The notes under the pieces were generated by a model that was not told the DNA's origin, ran no database searches, and saw only the letters and a list, made by a program, of their open reading frames with translations. This document shows, piece after piece, positions 1 to 8,138 of a DNA stretch of 64,000 nt. Source of the stretch: an uncultured Clostridia bacterium (GTDB lineage: Bacteria; Bacillota; Clostridia; Oscillospirales; Acutalibacteraceae); contig CANQXE010000002.1 of the NCBI GenBank assembly GCA_947627725.1, positions 62,001-126,000 on the forward strand, written 5' to 3'. How positions within the stretch are numbered: position 1 is the first letter of the stretch; every line of letters begins with the position of its first letter. The position numbers and the translations under genes are program-made.

Positions 1-11
1 AAAAGGACGGC

Positions 12-1805
12 GTGAAGTACGAAACGAACGATAACTGGCAGTTTGACGCTGAGGCTCCGACATTAAATAATAATTTGTTTGATACTGCCGATTATCCGGA
101 CAGCAAGGAAGACAAGTCTGAAAAGAAAAGCGATGCTCCTGTGATTTCAGACGATAGGAAGCAGAGTAATCAGATAGTTATCAATAAGGAGCCGCTCAAA
201 TTTATTCCGCTTGCAATTATAACCTTAGCTGTTATAGCCGCTCTTGTTGTACTCGGTATCCGCTATTATACAGTTCCGAACGGCAAAGAGGGTAATATGA
301 TGAATCCCGCGTCGGTTGCCGCAACTATTGACGATAATAAGATTAGTATCGGAATGTACAATCTGTATTTTTCCAGCGTTGTCAGCCAGTATGAGCAGTA
401 CGCTAATTATGGATATTATAACCTTGATACGACTGCCGATTATTCAACACAGTATACGACTGATGAGGACGGCAATAAGGTTTCGTGGATGGAGTATTTT
501 GAAAATCTGACTATAGATCAGATTAAAAATTACAGTATCTTCTACAATGCTGCAAAGAAAGAGGGACTGACGCTTCAAAAGAGTCAAAAGGATACAATCG
601 ACAAGCAGATTGAAAGTCTTAAAACCTCAGCCTCTGAGGCGAATCAGCCTCTTGATGATTACATTGCCTCTGTTTTCGGCGAGTACTGCACGGAGGATAC
701 TGTAAGGCTGTATATGGAGCAGTTCTATCTGACTGCAAACTATAGGGGCAAATATGCGATTGATAATAAGCCGACTGATGAAGAAATCAGCAAATATTAT
801 GATGAGCATAAGAAAGATTATTATCAAATCAATTTCAGCTATCTTGCCGTTCCTTATGACGCAAGCTCTGATGAAAAAAAAGCTGAATCCGAAAAAACAA
901 TTAAAAAATATATGTCCAAGGTTACTGACAGACAGTCGATTATTGATTTAGTTCCCACTGTTTATAAGGATTATATTGACGCGGACGTTCAGAGCGCTAT
1001 GCAGGCTGACAGTGCACTTTCAAAGGAAGAGGCGGTAAAGAACGCTACGGAAACCTATGAGTCAAATGTTGACGGTACCATTTACGCTTCTCAGGCTCCG
1101 TTCAGCGATGAAATAAATAATTGGCTTCTTGATGAAAAACAGCCTACAGGCACTGTTAAGTATTATGCTAATGAAGAGACAGGATATGCGTATATTATTC
1201 TTAAAACAGAGCAGCCCACACGTTCGGAAGATGAAACATATGCGGTAAGACATATTCTGATTATGCCCAAGGCTGATGATGAAAGCCAGACAGATCAAAC
1301 AACAGGTCAAACAACTTACACTGATGAGCAGTGGGCGGCAGCAAAGGAAAAGGCAAATAAAATTTTTGAGGAATATAACAGCGGCAACAAGACTGAATAC
1401 TCGTTTGCTCTTCTTGCGGAAGCAAACAGCGATGATACAGCTTCTACGTCTGCCGGCTCAAGCGATGCCTTCGGCGGACTTTGCGAGGCGGTTGCATTAG
1501 GAGAAATGGTTCCTGAGTTTGAAAACTGGGCTACTGACAAATCACGTAAATACGGTGATACGGATATCGTTAAATCCGATTACGGATATCATATTATGTT
1601 TTTTGTCTATGATAAGCCGAGCTACGAGTCGCAGCTTATTATTGACGCAAGAAACGCAAAGTTTGACAGTATTATTGATGAGGCTGACTTTGTTTTACAC
1701 GATTCCGTTGTTACTAAGGCAAACAATAAATTTTTAGATGCTAAAAAAGCCGCTAATGAAAGCCAGAAGAAAGAAACAACCACACAAGCTACAAGCGGTA
1801 ACTAA
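12..1805 (+). CDS. Membrane-anchored parvulin-type peptidyl-prolyl isomerase (foldase)
   Basis: Probable extracytoplasmic foldase of the PrsA/SurA type that catalyses prolyl cis-trans isomerisation on exported proteins. It has an acidic, lysine-rich cytoplasmic N-terminus (residues 1-62), one membrane segment at about 65-84, a SurA_N-like helical region (about 100-260) and a parvulin rotamase domain at about 415-540. The rotamase domain shows the usual VRHILI strand near its start and a DYGYHIMFF strand near its end. The GTG start at 12 follows AAAAGGA at 1-7; the window edge means an upstream start cannot be excluded. It lacks the PrsA lipobox and is anchored by an uncleaved transmembrane helix. 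A paralogous gene follows at once. Family assignment is firm; the client proteins are unknown. Confidence 0.85.
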   Translation: MKYETNDNWQFDAEAPTLNNNLFDTADYPDSKEDKSEKKSDAPVISDDRKQSNQIVINKEPLKFIPLAIITLAVIAALVVLGIRYYTVPNGKEGNMMNPASVAATIDDNKISIGMYNLYFSSVVSQYEQYANYGYYNLDTTADYSTQYTTDEDGNKVSWMEYFENLTIDQIKNYSIFYNAAKKEGLTLQKSQKDTIDKQIESLKTSASEANQPLDDYIASVFGEYCTEDTVRLYMEQFYLTANYRGKYAIDNKPTDEEISKYYDEHKKDYYQINFSYLAVPYDASSDEKKAESEKTIKKYMSKVTDRQSIIDLVPTVYKDYIDADVQSAMQADSALSKEEAVKNATETYESNVDGTIYASQAPFSDEINNWLLDEKQPTGTVKYYANEETGYAYIILKTEQPTRSEDETYAVRHILIMPKADDESQTDQTTGQTTYTDEQWAAAKEKANKIFEEYNSGNKTEYSFALLAEANSDDTASTSAGSSDAFGGLCEAVALGEMVPEFENWATDKSRKYGDTDIVKSDYGYHIMFFVYDKPSYESQLIIDARNAKFDSIIDEADFVLHDSVVTKANNKFLDAKKAANESQKKETTTQATSGN

Positions 1806-1815
1806 AAAATAACTC

Positions 1816-1844
1816 TTGTATTATTTTCAGTAATAGTGTAAAAT
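1816..1844 (+). promoter_or_regulatory. Sigma-A-type promoter for the second parvulin gene
   Basis: TTGTAT (1816-1821) and TAAAAT (1839-1844) are separated by 17 bases, with TG just before the -10. This lies 42 bases upstream of the next start codon, so the second foldase can probably be transcribed on its own. Confidence 0.5.
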
Positions 1845-1885
1845 ACTGTTAAATAAACTACATCTTTTTAAAAGGAAGAATAAAT

Positions 1886-3742
1886 ATGGCGAAAAAACAA
1901 TTAGATGAAGATTTGCTTGCCGGTGGCAGCTTAAATAAAGAAAAGGACAAGCAGGCTAAAAAGGCTGAAAAGCTTGCTAAGAAAAATGCGAAAATAAAAG
2001 AGAAAAACGAGGCTAAGAGAACTGCTCTCAAAACCAAGATTGATTCTCTTAAAGAAGCTAAGACAAATGAAACCGATGAAAAGAAAATAGAAAAGCTGGA
2101 CAGTCAGATTAAGAAATTATCTGATAAATATTCTGCGGTCGGAGGTAATTCGTCGGTAAGCATCGCTCCCAGAACGGTTAAGATTATTAAATCGGCAGTT
2201 TGCATTGTAATCGTTGTTGCTCTTCTTGTAACATACGTTGCAACCGGTGCTGTCAGAAAGGGCTTTATTGCCTCTCTCAGCTTACCTGCTCAGTATTTTA
2301 CCGGCTTGACTGTAAGTAACGGTGAAAATACGGCTAAAATTAAAGTAAGCACTTATAATTTCTATTTTGCGTCAACCTATAACAGTCTTATGTCTCAGCA
2401 AAGCTCGTATGAGCAGTCCGGAATGGATACCTCTCAAATAGGACTTGATGTCGATTTTTCAAAGAAGCTTTCAAGCCAGACTTATACTGATTCTGAAACC
2501 AATGAAAAGATGACATGGGCAGAGCATATTCATGACCTTGTTCTTGATTCGATTGAAAACACATACACGTATTATCTTGCTGCGGTTGAGGAAAACGGCG
2601 GCAAAGAACCAGAGATTACAGATGACCAGAAATCTCAGATTGACGATACTCTTTCACAGTACAGGGAAACAGCTAATAAAAACGGCTATACGCTCAGCGG
2701 ATATCTTGTATTGGCAATGGGTAAAGGCGTAACCGAGTCAGTATTCAGAACAGAATCTACACGCCAGTATATTGCGCAGAACTATCAGTCCCAGATGAGT
2801 ACAGATTTGGCTGAAAAAGAATATACAGACGATGAAATTAACGCATATAAAGATAAAAACGAGGATTCACTTAAGACAGTCGATATAAAGCTTTTTGAAT
2901 GTTCAAGTGAAGACGAAGCAAAGGAATTTGCAGGAAAGATTAAGGCTGACGGCTCAAACTTTGCCGATCTTTGCGTTGCGTATTCAACTGATGAATTTTA
3001 TAAAAAAGCATATGCTGATGAGGGATATTCAACAGAGCTTGGTATGTCAAAATCAACACTCCAGTCAAGAGGTTACGCAATTGCGTCTGAGGATGCTCAT
3101 GAGCATGAGGAAGGCGAGGAGCACAGCGAGGATGAGGAGCCGGTATATTCAGGACTTAACTGGCTTTTCAGCTCTGACAGAAAAGCCGGGGATATCTATA
3201 ATTACAGCACATCGGTTGTTTATGTGATTTCACCTGCATCACTCTCAAACAGAAAGACGATTAATGTCCGCCATATCCTTATCGCTCCTGAAACTGATGA
3301 GGAAAATGCGTCAGCAACAACCGCGACCGACAAGCAGTGGTCAGCAGCATACGAAAAAGCGAAGGATATTCTTTCAAAGTGGGATAAGACAGAGGATGGC
3401 TTTGCTCAGCTTGCAAAGGATAATTCTTCAGACGGTTCCGCTTCAGACGGCGGTCTTTATTCAAATGTTGTAACAGGACAGATGGTGAATTCGTTCTCAT
3501 CATGGTGCTTTGATGACGGCAGAAAGACCGGCGATACAGCGATTATAAGATCTGATTACGGCTATCATATTATGTACTTTGTCGGCAAAAACGACCAAAC
3601 AGTATGGCAGTATAATGCTCAGCAGGCGCTTGCTTCGGATGACAGCACCTCTGCTTCTGAAAAATTAGAGGAAGAATACACGGTAAAGGAGAACTGGTTC
3701 GGTTCCCGTTACTTTGAAAAGGATGTAGACATCTCTAACTGA
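1886..3742 (+). CDS. Membrane-anchored parvulin-type peptidyl-prolyl isomerase with acidic/His-rich insert
   Basis: Paralogue of the preceding gene and likely also an extracytoplasmic foldase. Residues 1-80 are a highly charged Lys/Glu-rich coiled coil in the cytoplasm. A membrane segment follows at about 98-121, then a SurA_N-like region and a C-terminal parvulin domain (about 460-570) with the same VRHILI and DYGYHIMYF strands as its neighbour. At about residues 403-420 an insert rich in His, Glu and Asp (AHEHEEGEEHSEDEE) could bind divalent metal; that is inference. The start is ATG after AAAAGGAAG. A rho-independent terminator follows the stop. The function call is by family; partners are unknown. 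Confidence 0.83.
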   Translation: MAKKQLDEDLLAGGSLNKEKDKQAKKAEKLAKKNAKIKEKNEAKRTALKTKIDSLKEAKTNETDEKKIEKLDSQIKKLSDKYSAVGGNSSVSIAPRTVKIIKSAVCIVIVVALLVTYVATGAVRKGFIASLSLPAQYFTGLTVSNGENTAKIKVSTYNFYFASTYNSLMSQQSSYEQSGMDTSQIGLDVDFSKKLSSQTYTDSETNEKMTWAEHIHDLVLDSIENTYTYYLAAVEENGGKEPEITDDQKSQIDDTLSQYRETANKNGYTLSGYLVLAMGKGVTESVFRTESTRQYIAQNYQSQMSTDLAEKEYTDDEINAYKDKNEDSLKTVDIKLFECSSEDEAKEFAGKIKADGSNFADLCVAYSTDEFYKKAYADEGYSTELGMSKSTLQSRGYAIASEDAHEHEEGEEHSEDEEPVYSGLNWLFSSDRKAGDIYNYSTSVVYVISPASLSNRKTINVRHILIAPETDEENASATTATDKQWSAAYEKAKDILSKWDKTEDGFAQLAKDNSSDGSASDGGLYSNVVTGQMVNSFSSWCFDDGRKTGDTAIIRSDYGYHIMYFVGKNDQTVWQYNAQQALASDDSTSASEKLEEEYTVKENWFGSRYFEKDVDISN

Positions 3743-3747
3743 TAATG

Positions 3748-3780
3748 AAAAAGAGGTTGTTTAATGCAACCTCTTTTCTT
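3748..3780 (+). terminator. Rho-independent terminator after the parvulin genes
   Basis: AAGAGGTTG and CAACCTCTT form a perfect stem around a seven-base loop, and the 3' arm runs into TTTTCTT. Confidence 0.8.
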
Positions 3781-3818
3781 AATAGTGATATTATGATATT
3801 TAAAAGGAGGGACTGCCT

Positions 3819-4061
3819 GTGACTAATAAAAATGACGTCAAGGAATTAATAAATGAAATATCACGTCTTATGGCAGCCCTTGAGGATGTAAACTTTGAGT
3901 GCCAAAGACTTGAAATTATCAATTCAAATCTTGATTTTCAGTTAAAGTCAGTAAGCCGTGAGCTTAAACAAAATATTGCTATGCTTGAAACGCTTGAAGA
4001 GGAGAATAAGGCGCTTAAAGATAAAAACAGACAGCTAAAAAATGAGTTAGGTAAAAAGTAA
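3819..4061 (+). CDS. Small coiled-coil protein of unknown function
   Basis: An 80-residue, almost entirely helical, charged protein with heptad-like spacing of Leu/Ile (for example the LETLEEENKALKDKNRQLKN stretch), so a coiled coil is likely. The GTG start at 3819 is set by a strong AAAAGGAGG at 3802-3810. Its stop overlaps the start of the next gene (TAATG), so the two are translationally coupled. There is no signal peptide or membrane segment. It resembles ZapA/ZapB-like small coiled coils only in general form; I do not recognise the family. It sits where the alpha subunit of the hydro-lyase would be expected, but is not one. Confidence 0.6.
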   Translation: MTNKNDVKELINEISRLMAALEDVNFECQRLEIINSNLDFQLKSVSRELKQNIAMLETLEEENKALKDKNRQLKNELGKK

Positions 4062-4588
4062 TGGAATATATTCTTAATACAAATCAGCTTAGGGAATATG
4101 CGCCAAAGCTGAAAGCAGGGGACAGGGTTATTCTTTCGGGTACGGTATATACTTCACGGGACGCCGCGCATAAAAGGATTTCGCAGTATATAAGCATGGG
4201 TAAACCGCTCCCGTATGATTTAAAAGACGCGGTTATTTATTATGCAGGTCCTACTCCCGCTCCCGAAAATTTAGCGGTCGGCTCCTGCGGACCTACCACA
4301 TCAAGCAGAATGGATGTTTTTGCACCTGATTTTCTTGACAGAGGCGTTGTCGCTATGGTAGGAAAGGGTGAACGCAGTAAGACTGTGTGCGACGCTATTG
4401 TTCGCAATAAGGCGGTTTACCTTTGTGCCATTGGCGGAGCAGGCGCGCTTGCTTCAAAATGCATTTCCTCGTGTGAGGTTATCGCGTTTGAAGATTTAGG
4501 ATGTGAGTCGGTTAAAAAATTAAATTTCAATAATTTTCCGCTTACTGTCGCAATCGACTGCACGGGAGGAAATATTTTTGTCAGATAA
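4061..4588 (+). CDS. Fe-S hydro-lyase, tartrate/fumarate type, beta subunit (orphan)
   Basis: Corresponds to the C-terminal (beta) half of class I fumarate hydratase or L(+)-tartrate dehydratase, about 175 residues as in the stand-alone beta subunits. Typical features are the LSGTVYTSRDAAHKR segment, YAGPTPA, the GPTTSSRMD active-site loop, GKGER and the GGAGALA motif. In this family the alpha subunit carries the [4Fe-4S] cluster, and the two-subunit enzymes normally have both genes adjacent. Here the preceding gene is a coiled-coil protein and no alpha subunit is visible in the window. It might pair with an alpha subunit encoded elsewhere or have another role. The gene ends one base before the convergent sigK stop. 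Confidence 0.82.
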   Translation: MEYILNTNQLREYAPKLKAGDRVILSGTVYTSRDAAHKRISQYISMGKPLPYDLKDAVIYYAGPTPAPENLAVGSCGPTTSSRMDVFAPDFLDRGVVAMVGKGERSKTVCDAIVRNKAVYLCAIGGAGALASKCISSCEVIAFEDLGCESVKKLNFNNFPLTVAIDCTGGNIFVR

Positions 4589-4589
4589 A

Positions 4590-5273
4590 TCATTCGGTTT
4601 TATTTTTCAAATCCTTTAAAACCTTTTTTTCAATTCTTGATACATAGCTTCGGCTTATATTTAACCTCTGCGCAACTTCTCTCTGCGTCAGAGGCTTTTT
4701 GTTATCCAAACCGTACCGCAGTATGATGATTTCCTTTTCCCTTTCATCTTCCATATTTTCAATTTCTCTTGCAACCTTTTCCCATCTCACTTTAACCTCA
4801 AGGTCCTCCGCCAAATCATTCGGACTGCTTATGGTATCCTCAATTGTCAGCGGATTTCCGTCCTTGTCAACCTCAAGTGTGTCATTTAAGTATACGTCAT
4901 TTGATAGCTTTTTCCCCGCCCTGAAGTGCATCAGTATTTCATTTTCAATACAACGTGATGCGTATGTAGCAAGGCGGGTGCCTTTTTCGGCTTTAAAGGA
5001 ATCAATCGCTTTAATAAGACCTATTGTTCCGATGCTGATTAAATCGTCAGTATCATTTGTTTTTGAATAGTACTTTTTTACAATATGGCTTACAAGTCTC
5101 AAATTTCTTTCAATTAATATTCCACGCGCGTTTTGATCACCGTTTCGCATTCTTTTAATCATTTCAGCCTCTTCCTTAGGGCTGAGCGGTTTCGGAAAGC
5201 TCGACGTATTTTGAATGTGCAGAATAAAATAAATTAAGTGCGCGCTGATTGCGGAAAACAGTGCAGTAAACAT
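4590..5273 (-). CDS. sigK: RNA polymerase sporulation sigma factor SigK (pro-sigma-K)
   Basis: Late mother-cell sigma factor. Region 2 has the SigE/SigK signature DLISIGTIGLIKAIDSF followed by KGTRLATYASRCIENEILMHF. Region 4 ends in an HTH (QREVAQRLNISRSYVSRIEK). The hydrophobic N-terminus (MFTALFSAISAHLIYFILHI) and the following FPKPLSPKEE resemble the membrane-inserted pro-sequence of Bacillus pro-sigma-K, which SpoIVFB removes. I place the start at 5273 because AGGTGAT lies 5 bases upstream; GTG 5282 and ATG 5279 are alternatives. The gene is continuous, with no skin-type interruption. SigE is the other close homologue, but that role is filled by the gene next to spoIIGA in this window. 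Confidence 0.88.
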   Translation of the reverse strand: MFTALFSAISAHLIYFILHIQNTSSFPKPLSPKEEAEMIKRMRNGDQNARGILIERNLRLVSHIVKKYYSKTNDTDDLISIGTIGLIKAIDSFKAEKGTRLATYASRCIENEILMHFRAGKKLSNDVYLNDTLEVDKDGNPLTIEDTISSPNDLAEDLEVKVRWEKVAREIENMEDEREKEIIILRYGLDNKKPLTQREVAQRLNISRSYVSRIEKKVLKDLKNKTE

Positions 5274-5405
5274 TTTCATCACCTATGAAAATACTATTCC
5301 GACATACACTTTTTTATACCTTGACAACATATACACAATTATGTAAATTTATAACGATTACTTGATATAATTAAGCGTTTAAAATTATTAATTTAATACC
5401 GTATC

Positions 5406-5434
5406 TTGAAATCATATAAAACCTATGATATTAT
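5406..5434 (+). promoter_or_regulatory. Sigma-A-type promoter for the Rrf2 regulator
   Basis: TTGAAA (5406-5411) and TATTAT (5429-5434) with 17-base spacing, just ahead of the AAGGCGGTGG ribosome binding site of the rrf2 gene. The rest of 5274-5457 holds AT-rich sequence with the divergent sigK 5' region; no convincing sigma-E or sigma-K site could be assigned there. Confidence 0.6.
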
Positions 5435-5457
5435 TATGTTATTAAGGCGGTGGAAGT

Positions 5458-5895
5458 ATGAAAATTTCAACTAAAGGCAGATATGCGCTTCGTATGCTTG
5501 CTGACCTTGCTGAACATAGGAGCGACGGATATGTTGCGTTAAAGGATATTGCTAAAAGACAGGATATATCTAAAAAATATTTGGAGCAGATTGTGTCTAT
5601 TCTAAACAGACCCGATATATTAAAAACAAACCGCGGTTATCAGGGAGGTTATATGCTTGCGCAGGCGCCTGATAAATATACTGTCGGGGATATTTTGAGA
5701 ATAACTGAGGGAGGCTTGGCGCCCGTTTCCTGTCTTGAGCAGGAGGAAAATACTTGTGAAAGAAGAAATTACTGCCAAACGCTGTTTGTTTGGGAGGGTC
5801 TTTATAAAGCCGTTAACGAGTATCTGGACAGCATAACGCTTCAGGATATTATTGAACGAAAAAATGATTTCTCTGATTTTGATTATGTGATATAA
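5458..5895 (+). CDS. Rrf2 family transcriptional regulator (IscR/CymR-like)
   Basis: A 145-residue winged-helix repressor. The N-terminus (MKISTKGRYALRMLADLAEH) and the QDISKKYLEQIVSILNR recognition helix are typical of Rrf2. Three cysteines at about residues 99-115 (C-x7-C-x5-C) lie where IscR-type members bind an Fe-S cluster, so redox or Fe-S sensing is plausible. It has its own sigma-A-type promoter, and tcdA and larE follow on the same strand, which suggests an operon concerned with tRNA modification or sulfur chemistry. No iscS or iscU is adjacent, unlike many Rrf2 loci. The family is certain; the ligand and regulon are inferred. Confidence 0.88.
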   Translation: MKISTKGRYALRMLADLAEHRSDGYVALKDIAKRQDISKKYLEQIVSILNRPDILKTNRGYQGGYMLAQAPDKYTVGDILRITEGGLAPVSCLEQEENTCERRNYCQTLFVWEGLYKAVNEYLDSITLQDIIERKNDFSDFDYVI

Positions 5896-5937
5896 AGAAA
5901 TTATTTATCAAACAAAATCTGCTTTGAGGGAGTGACT

Positions 5938-6705
5938 ATGTTAAATCAATTTTCAAGAACCGAATTGTTATTCGGCAGAGAGGCTATGGAAAAGCTGATT
6001 AAATGCCGTGTCGCTGTTTTCGGTATCGGCGGTGTCGGAGGTTATACCGCGGAAGCGCTTGTTAGGAGCGGTGTCGGAAGCATTGATTTGATAGATGATG
6101 ATAAGGTTTGCTTGACAAACATTAATCGTCAGATTTTTGCAACACATAAAACTGTCGGTCAATATAAGGTTAATGTGGCGGAAGAGCGCTTGCTTGAAAT
6201 AAATCCGGATGTAAAGATAGTTAAGCATAAGACTTTTTATACGAATGAAACAGCAGATGAGTTTGATTTTTCTCAATATGATTATGTTGTTGACGCTATT
6301 GATACCGTTACGGGCAAGTTACTGCTTGCTGAAAATGCGCAAAAATCAAGTGTGCCGATAATTAGTTCTATGGGCGCCGGAAACAAGATTGACCCGACCG
6401 CGTTTGAGGTGACGGATATTTATAAGACGTCTGTTTGTCCGCTTGCGAAGGTTATGCGGCGCGAGCTTAAAAGCCGAGGTATCAAAAAGCTAAAAGTAGT
6501 ATATTCTAAAGAACCGGCAATGAAACCCATTGATGATATGGAAATAAGCTGCCGTCAGCATTGCATATGTCCTGAAGGCACGAAAAGAAATTGCACTAAA
6601 AGACGGCAGGTACCGGGCAGTAATGCTTTTGTACCGAGTGTTGTCGGATTGATTATTGCGGGCGAGGTTTTAAAGGATTTAACAGGGGTGAGAAATAATT
6701 ACTGA
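5938..6705 (+). CDS. tcdA: tRNA threonylcarbamoyladenosine dehydratase (TcdA/CsdL, ThiF/E1 fold)
   Basis: ATP-dependent enzyme of the E1-like superfamily that cyclises t6A37 to ct6A37 in ANN-decoding tRNAs. It opens with NQFSRTELLFG and the nucleotide-binding loop FGIGGVGGYTAEALVRSGVG. The DIDD-like acidic strand (LIDDDKVCLTNINRQ) and the VDAIDTVTGK segment are characteristic of TcdA. The start at 5938 is chosen over GTG 5932 because GAGGGAG lies 5 bases upstream and the resulting N-terminus matches the family. It overlaps larE by TGATG. The tsaE and tsaB genes, needed earlier in t6A synthesis, are also in this window at about 51 kb. Confidence 0.9.
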   Translation: MLNQFSRTELLFGREAMEKLIKCRVAVFGIGGVGGYTAEALVRSGVGSIDLIDDDKVCLTNINRQIFATHKTVGQYKVNVAEERLLEINPDVKIVKHKTFYTNETADEFDFSQYDYVVDAIDTVTGKLLLAENAQKSSVPIISSMGAGNKIDPTAFEVTDIYKTSVCPLAKVMRRELKSRGIKKLKVVYSKEPAMKPIDDMEISCRQHCICPEGTKRNCTKRRQVPGSNAFVPSVVGLIIAGEVLKDLTGVRNNY

Positions 6706-7535
6706 TGGATGAATTACACGAAAAATATAAAAAGTTGAAAGATTATCTGAAATCTCTTGAAAGCGTTGTCGTTGCTTTTTCAAGCGGTGTTGATTCAACC
6801 TTTCTTCTAAAAACAGCTCATGATATACTTGGAGAAAACGTAATCGCTGTGACCGCTCAGTCCTGTTCATTCCCTAAAAGAGAGCTTGATGAAGCTGTTT
6901 CGTTTTGTAAAAAAGAGAATATAAGGCATATTGTTTTTAAATCTGAAGAGCTTGATATTGACGGCTTTTCTGATAATCCCGTAAACAGATGCTATCTCTG
7001 CAAAAAAGAGCTTTTTGAAAAGATAACAGAAATAGCAAAGAAAAACTCAGTAAAGAATATAATTGAGGGCTCAAATGCAGATGATGTTGGTGATTACAGA
7101 CCCGGTCTTCAAGCTGTAAAGGAATTAAATATTAAAAGTCCTCTGCGTTTTGCCGGGTTATCAAAGACGGAAATTCGTATTCTTTCAAAGGAAGAAGGAC
7201 TTTCCACTTGGGATAAACAGTCATTTGCCTGCCTTTCGTCACGATTTGTTTACGGTGAGACAATAACAAAAGAGAAATTAATTATGGTTGATAAAGCGGA
7301 GCAGTTGCTGCTTGACCTTAATTTCAGTCAGGTAAGAGTGCGAATACATAATAATATAGCAAGAATTGAAGTGAATCCAAATGAATTTGAAAAGCTTATT
7401 CAAAACAGACAGCGGATAGTTTCAATGTTTAAGGAATACGGCTTTGCGTATGTTACTATGGACTTAACAGGCTACCGTACGGGAAGCATGAATGAAACGA
7501 TTGACATTAATAATAAGAAATTAATGGGAGTGTAG
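6705..7535 (+). CDS. larE: LarE-type ATP-dependent sulfur transferase (PP-loop)
   Basis: Member of the LarE family, which in lactate racemase maturation donates sulfur to the nickel-pincer nucleotide cofactor. It carries the PP-loop SSGVDST near residue 27, the CYLCKKELF motif and the FACLSSRFVYG motif; in Lactiplantibacillus LarE the sacrificial cysteine lies in this last region. Length (276) is normal. The larA, larB and larC genes are not visible nearby, so this copy may serve another sulfur-transfer reaction or a remote lar locus. It is coupled to tcdA by a TGATG overlap. A terminator hairpin overlaps its 3' end. Confidence 0.85.
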   Translation: MDELHEKYKKLKDYLKSLESVVVAFSSGVDSTFLLKTAHDILGENVIAVTAQSCSFPKRELDEAVSFCKKENIRHIVFKSEELDIDGFSDNPVNRCYLCKKELFEKITEIAKKNSVKNIIEGSNADDVGDYRPGLQAVKELNIKSPLRFAGLSKTEIRILSKEEGLSTWDKQSFACLSSRFVYGETITKEKLIMVDKAEQLLLDLNFSQVRVRIHNNIARIEVNPNEFEKLIQNRQRIVSMFKEYGFAYVTMDLTGYRTGSMNETIDINNKKLMGV

Positions 7536-7562
7536 GTTATGAAATGAACCCACGCTCTTTTC
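7525..7562 (+). terminator. Terminator overlapping the end of larE
   Basis: GGGAGTGTAGGTT pairs with AACCCACGCTC (with G-U pairs) around a short loop, followed by TTTTCTTTT. The stop codon of larE lies inside the 5' arm. Confidence 0.65.
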
Positions 7563-7619
7563 TTTTCAGGAAAATTAATGTACTATAGTGAAGTGCGCAA
7601 ACAGCGGACATTATTAATA

Positions 7620-7648
7620 TTGCATATATAAAATAAATCTGTTATAAT
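7620..7648 (+). promoter_or_regulatory. Sigma-A-type promoter for the S26 peptidase/ABC exporter pair
   Basis: TTGCAT (7620-7625) and consensus TATAAT (7643-7648) with 17-base spacing, 28 bases before the start codon. Confidence 0.65.
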
Positions 7649-7676
7649 AAATTGATTATACATTCGGAGTATTTGT

Positions 7677-8132
7677 ATGAATGAATTTAAAAGTATAAAG
7701 GAAATACTTGATACAACGGGCAGATATACGGGACTTACTATGGGTACTTCTATGCTGCCGCTTATTCATCATCAGCGTGATAATATTATTGTTGTTAAGA
7801 ATAAAGGCAGATTAAAAAAATACGATATACCCGTTTATGTTACAAAAAGCGGTAAATATGTAATGCACAGAATTATTAAGGTATGTGACGACCATTATAT
7901 TATTGTCGGTGATAACCTGATGAGAAAAGAATGTGTTACCGACGATATGATTTGCGGTGTGCTTGTAGGGTTTTACAAGAACGGCAAGCGGTACATTGAT
8001 TTAGAAAAATCAACCGCGTATAAAATTTATTCAAGAGTGTGGGTCGCGCTTCTTCCGATTAGACCTGTATTTCTTATATTCATAAGAGGAATAAATTATA
8101 TTAAGCGTCATTTATTCAAAAAAGGGGAATAG
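7677..8132 (+). CDS. S24/S26-type signal peptidase-like protein
   Basis: Small membrane-associated serine peptidase of the S26 fold. The motif MGTSMLP places the candidate nucleophile at Ser25. YVMHRI gives a candidate base at His64, as in the SipW/ER-type Ser-His signal peptidases rather than the Ser-Lys type. GDN at 78-80 is the usual box E. A hydrophobic C-terminal segment (about 121-140) followed by basic residues suggests a C-terminal anchor instead of the usual N-terminal one. An ABC exporter gene starts 6 bases downstream, so the pair may process and export a peptide, but no precursor gene was found. Substrate unknown. Confidence 0.75.
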   Translation: MNEFKSIKEILDTTGRYTGLTMGTSMLPLIHHQRDNIIVVKNKGRLKKYDIPVYVTKSGKYVMHRIIKVCDDHYIIVGDNLMRKECVTDDMICGVLVGFYKNGKRYIDLEKSTAYKIYSRVWVALLPIRPVFLIFIRGINYIKRHLFKKGE

Positions 8133-8138
8133 TCAGAT

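Noticed and set aside
4590-5273. Skin-like element or frameshift in sigK
   Set aside because: The reading frame is continuous from the pro-sequence to region 4.
5322-5350. TTGACA with TAAATT as a promoter upstream of the Rrf2 gene
   Set aside because: The -10 is poor and distant from the start; the TTGAAA/TATTAT pair at 5406-5434 fits better.
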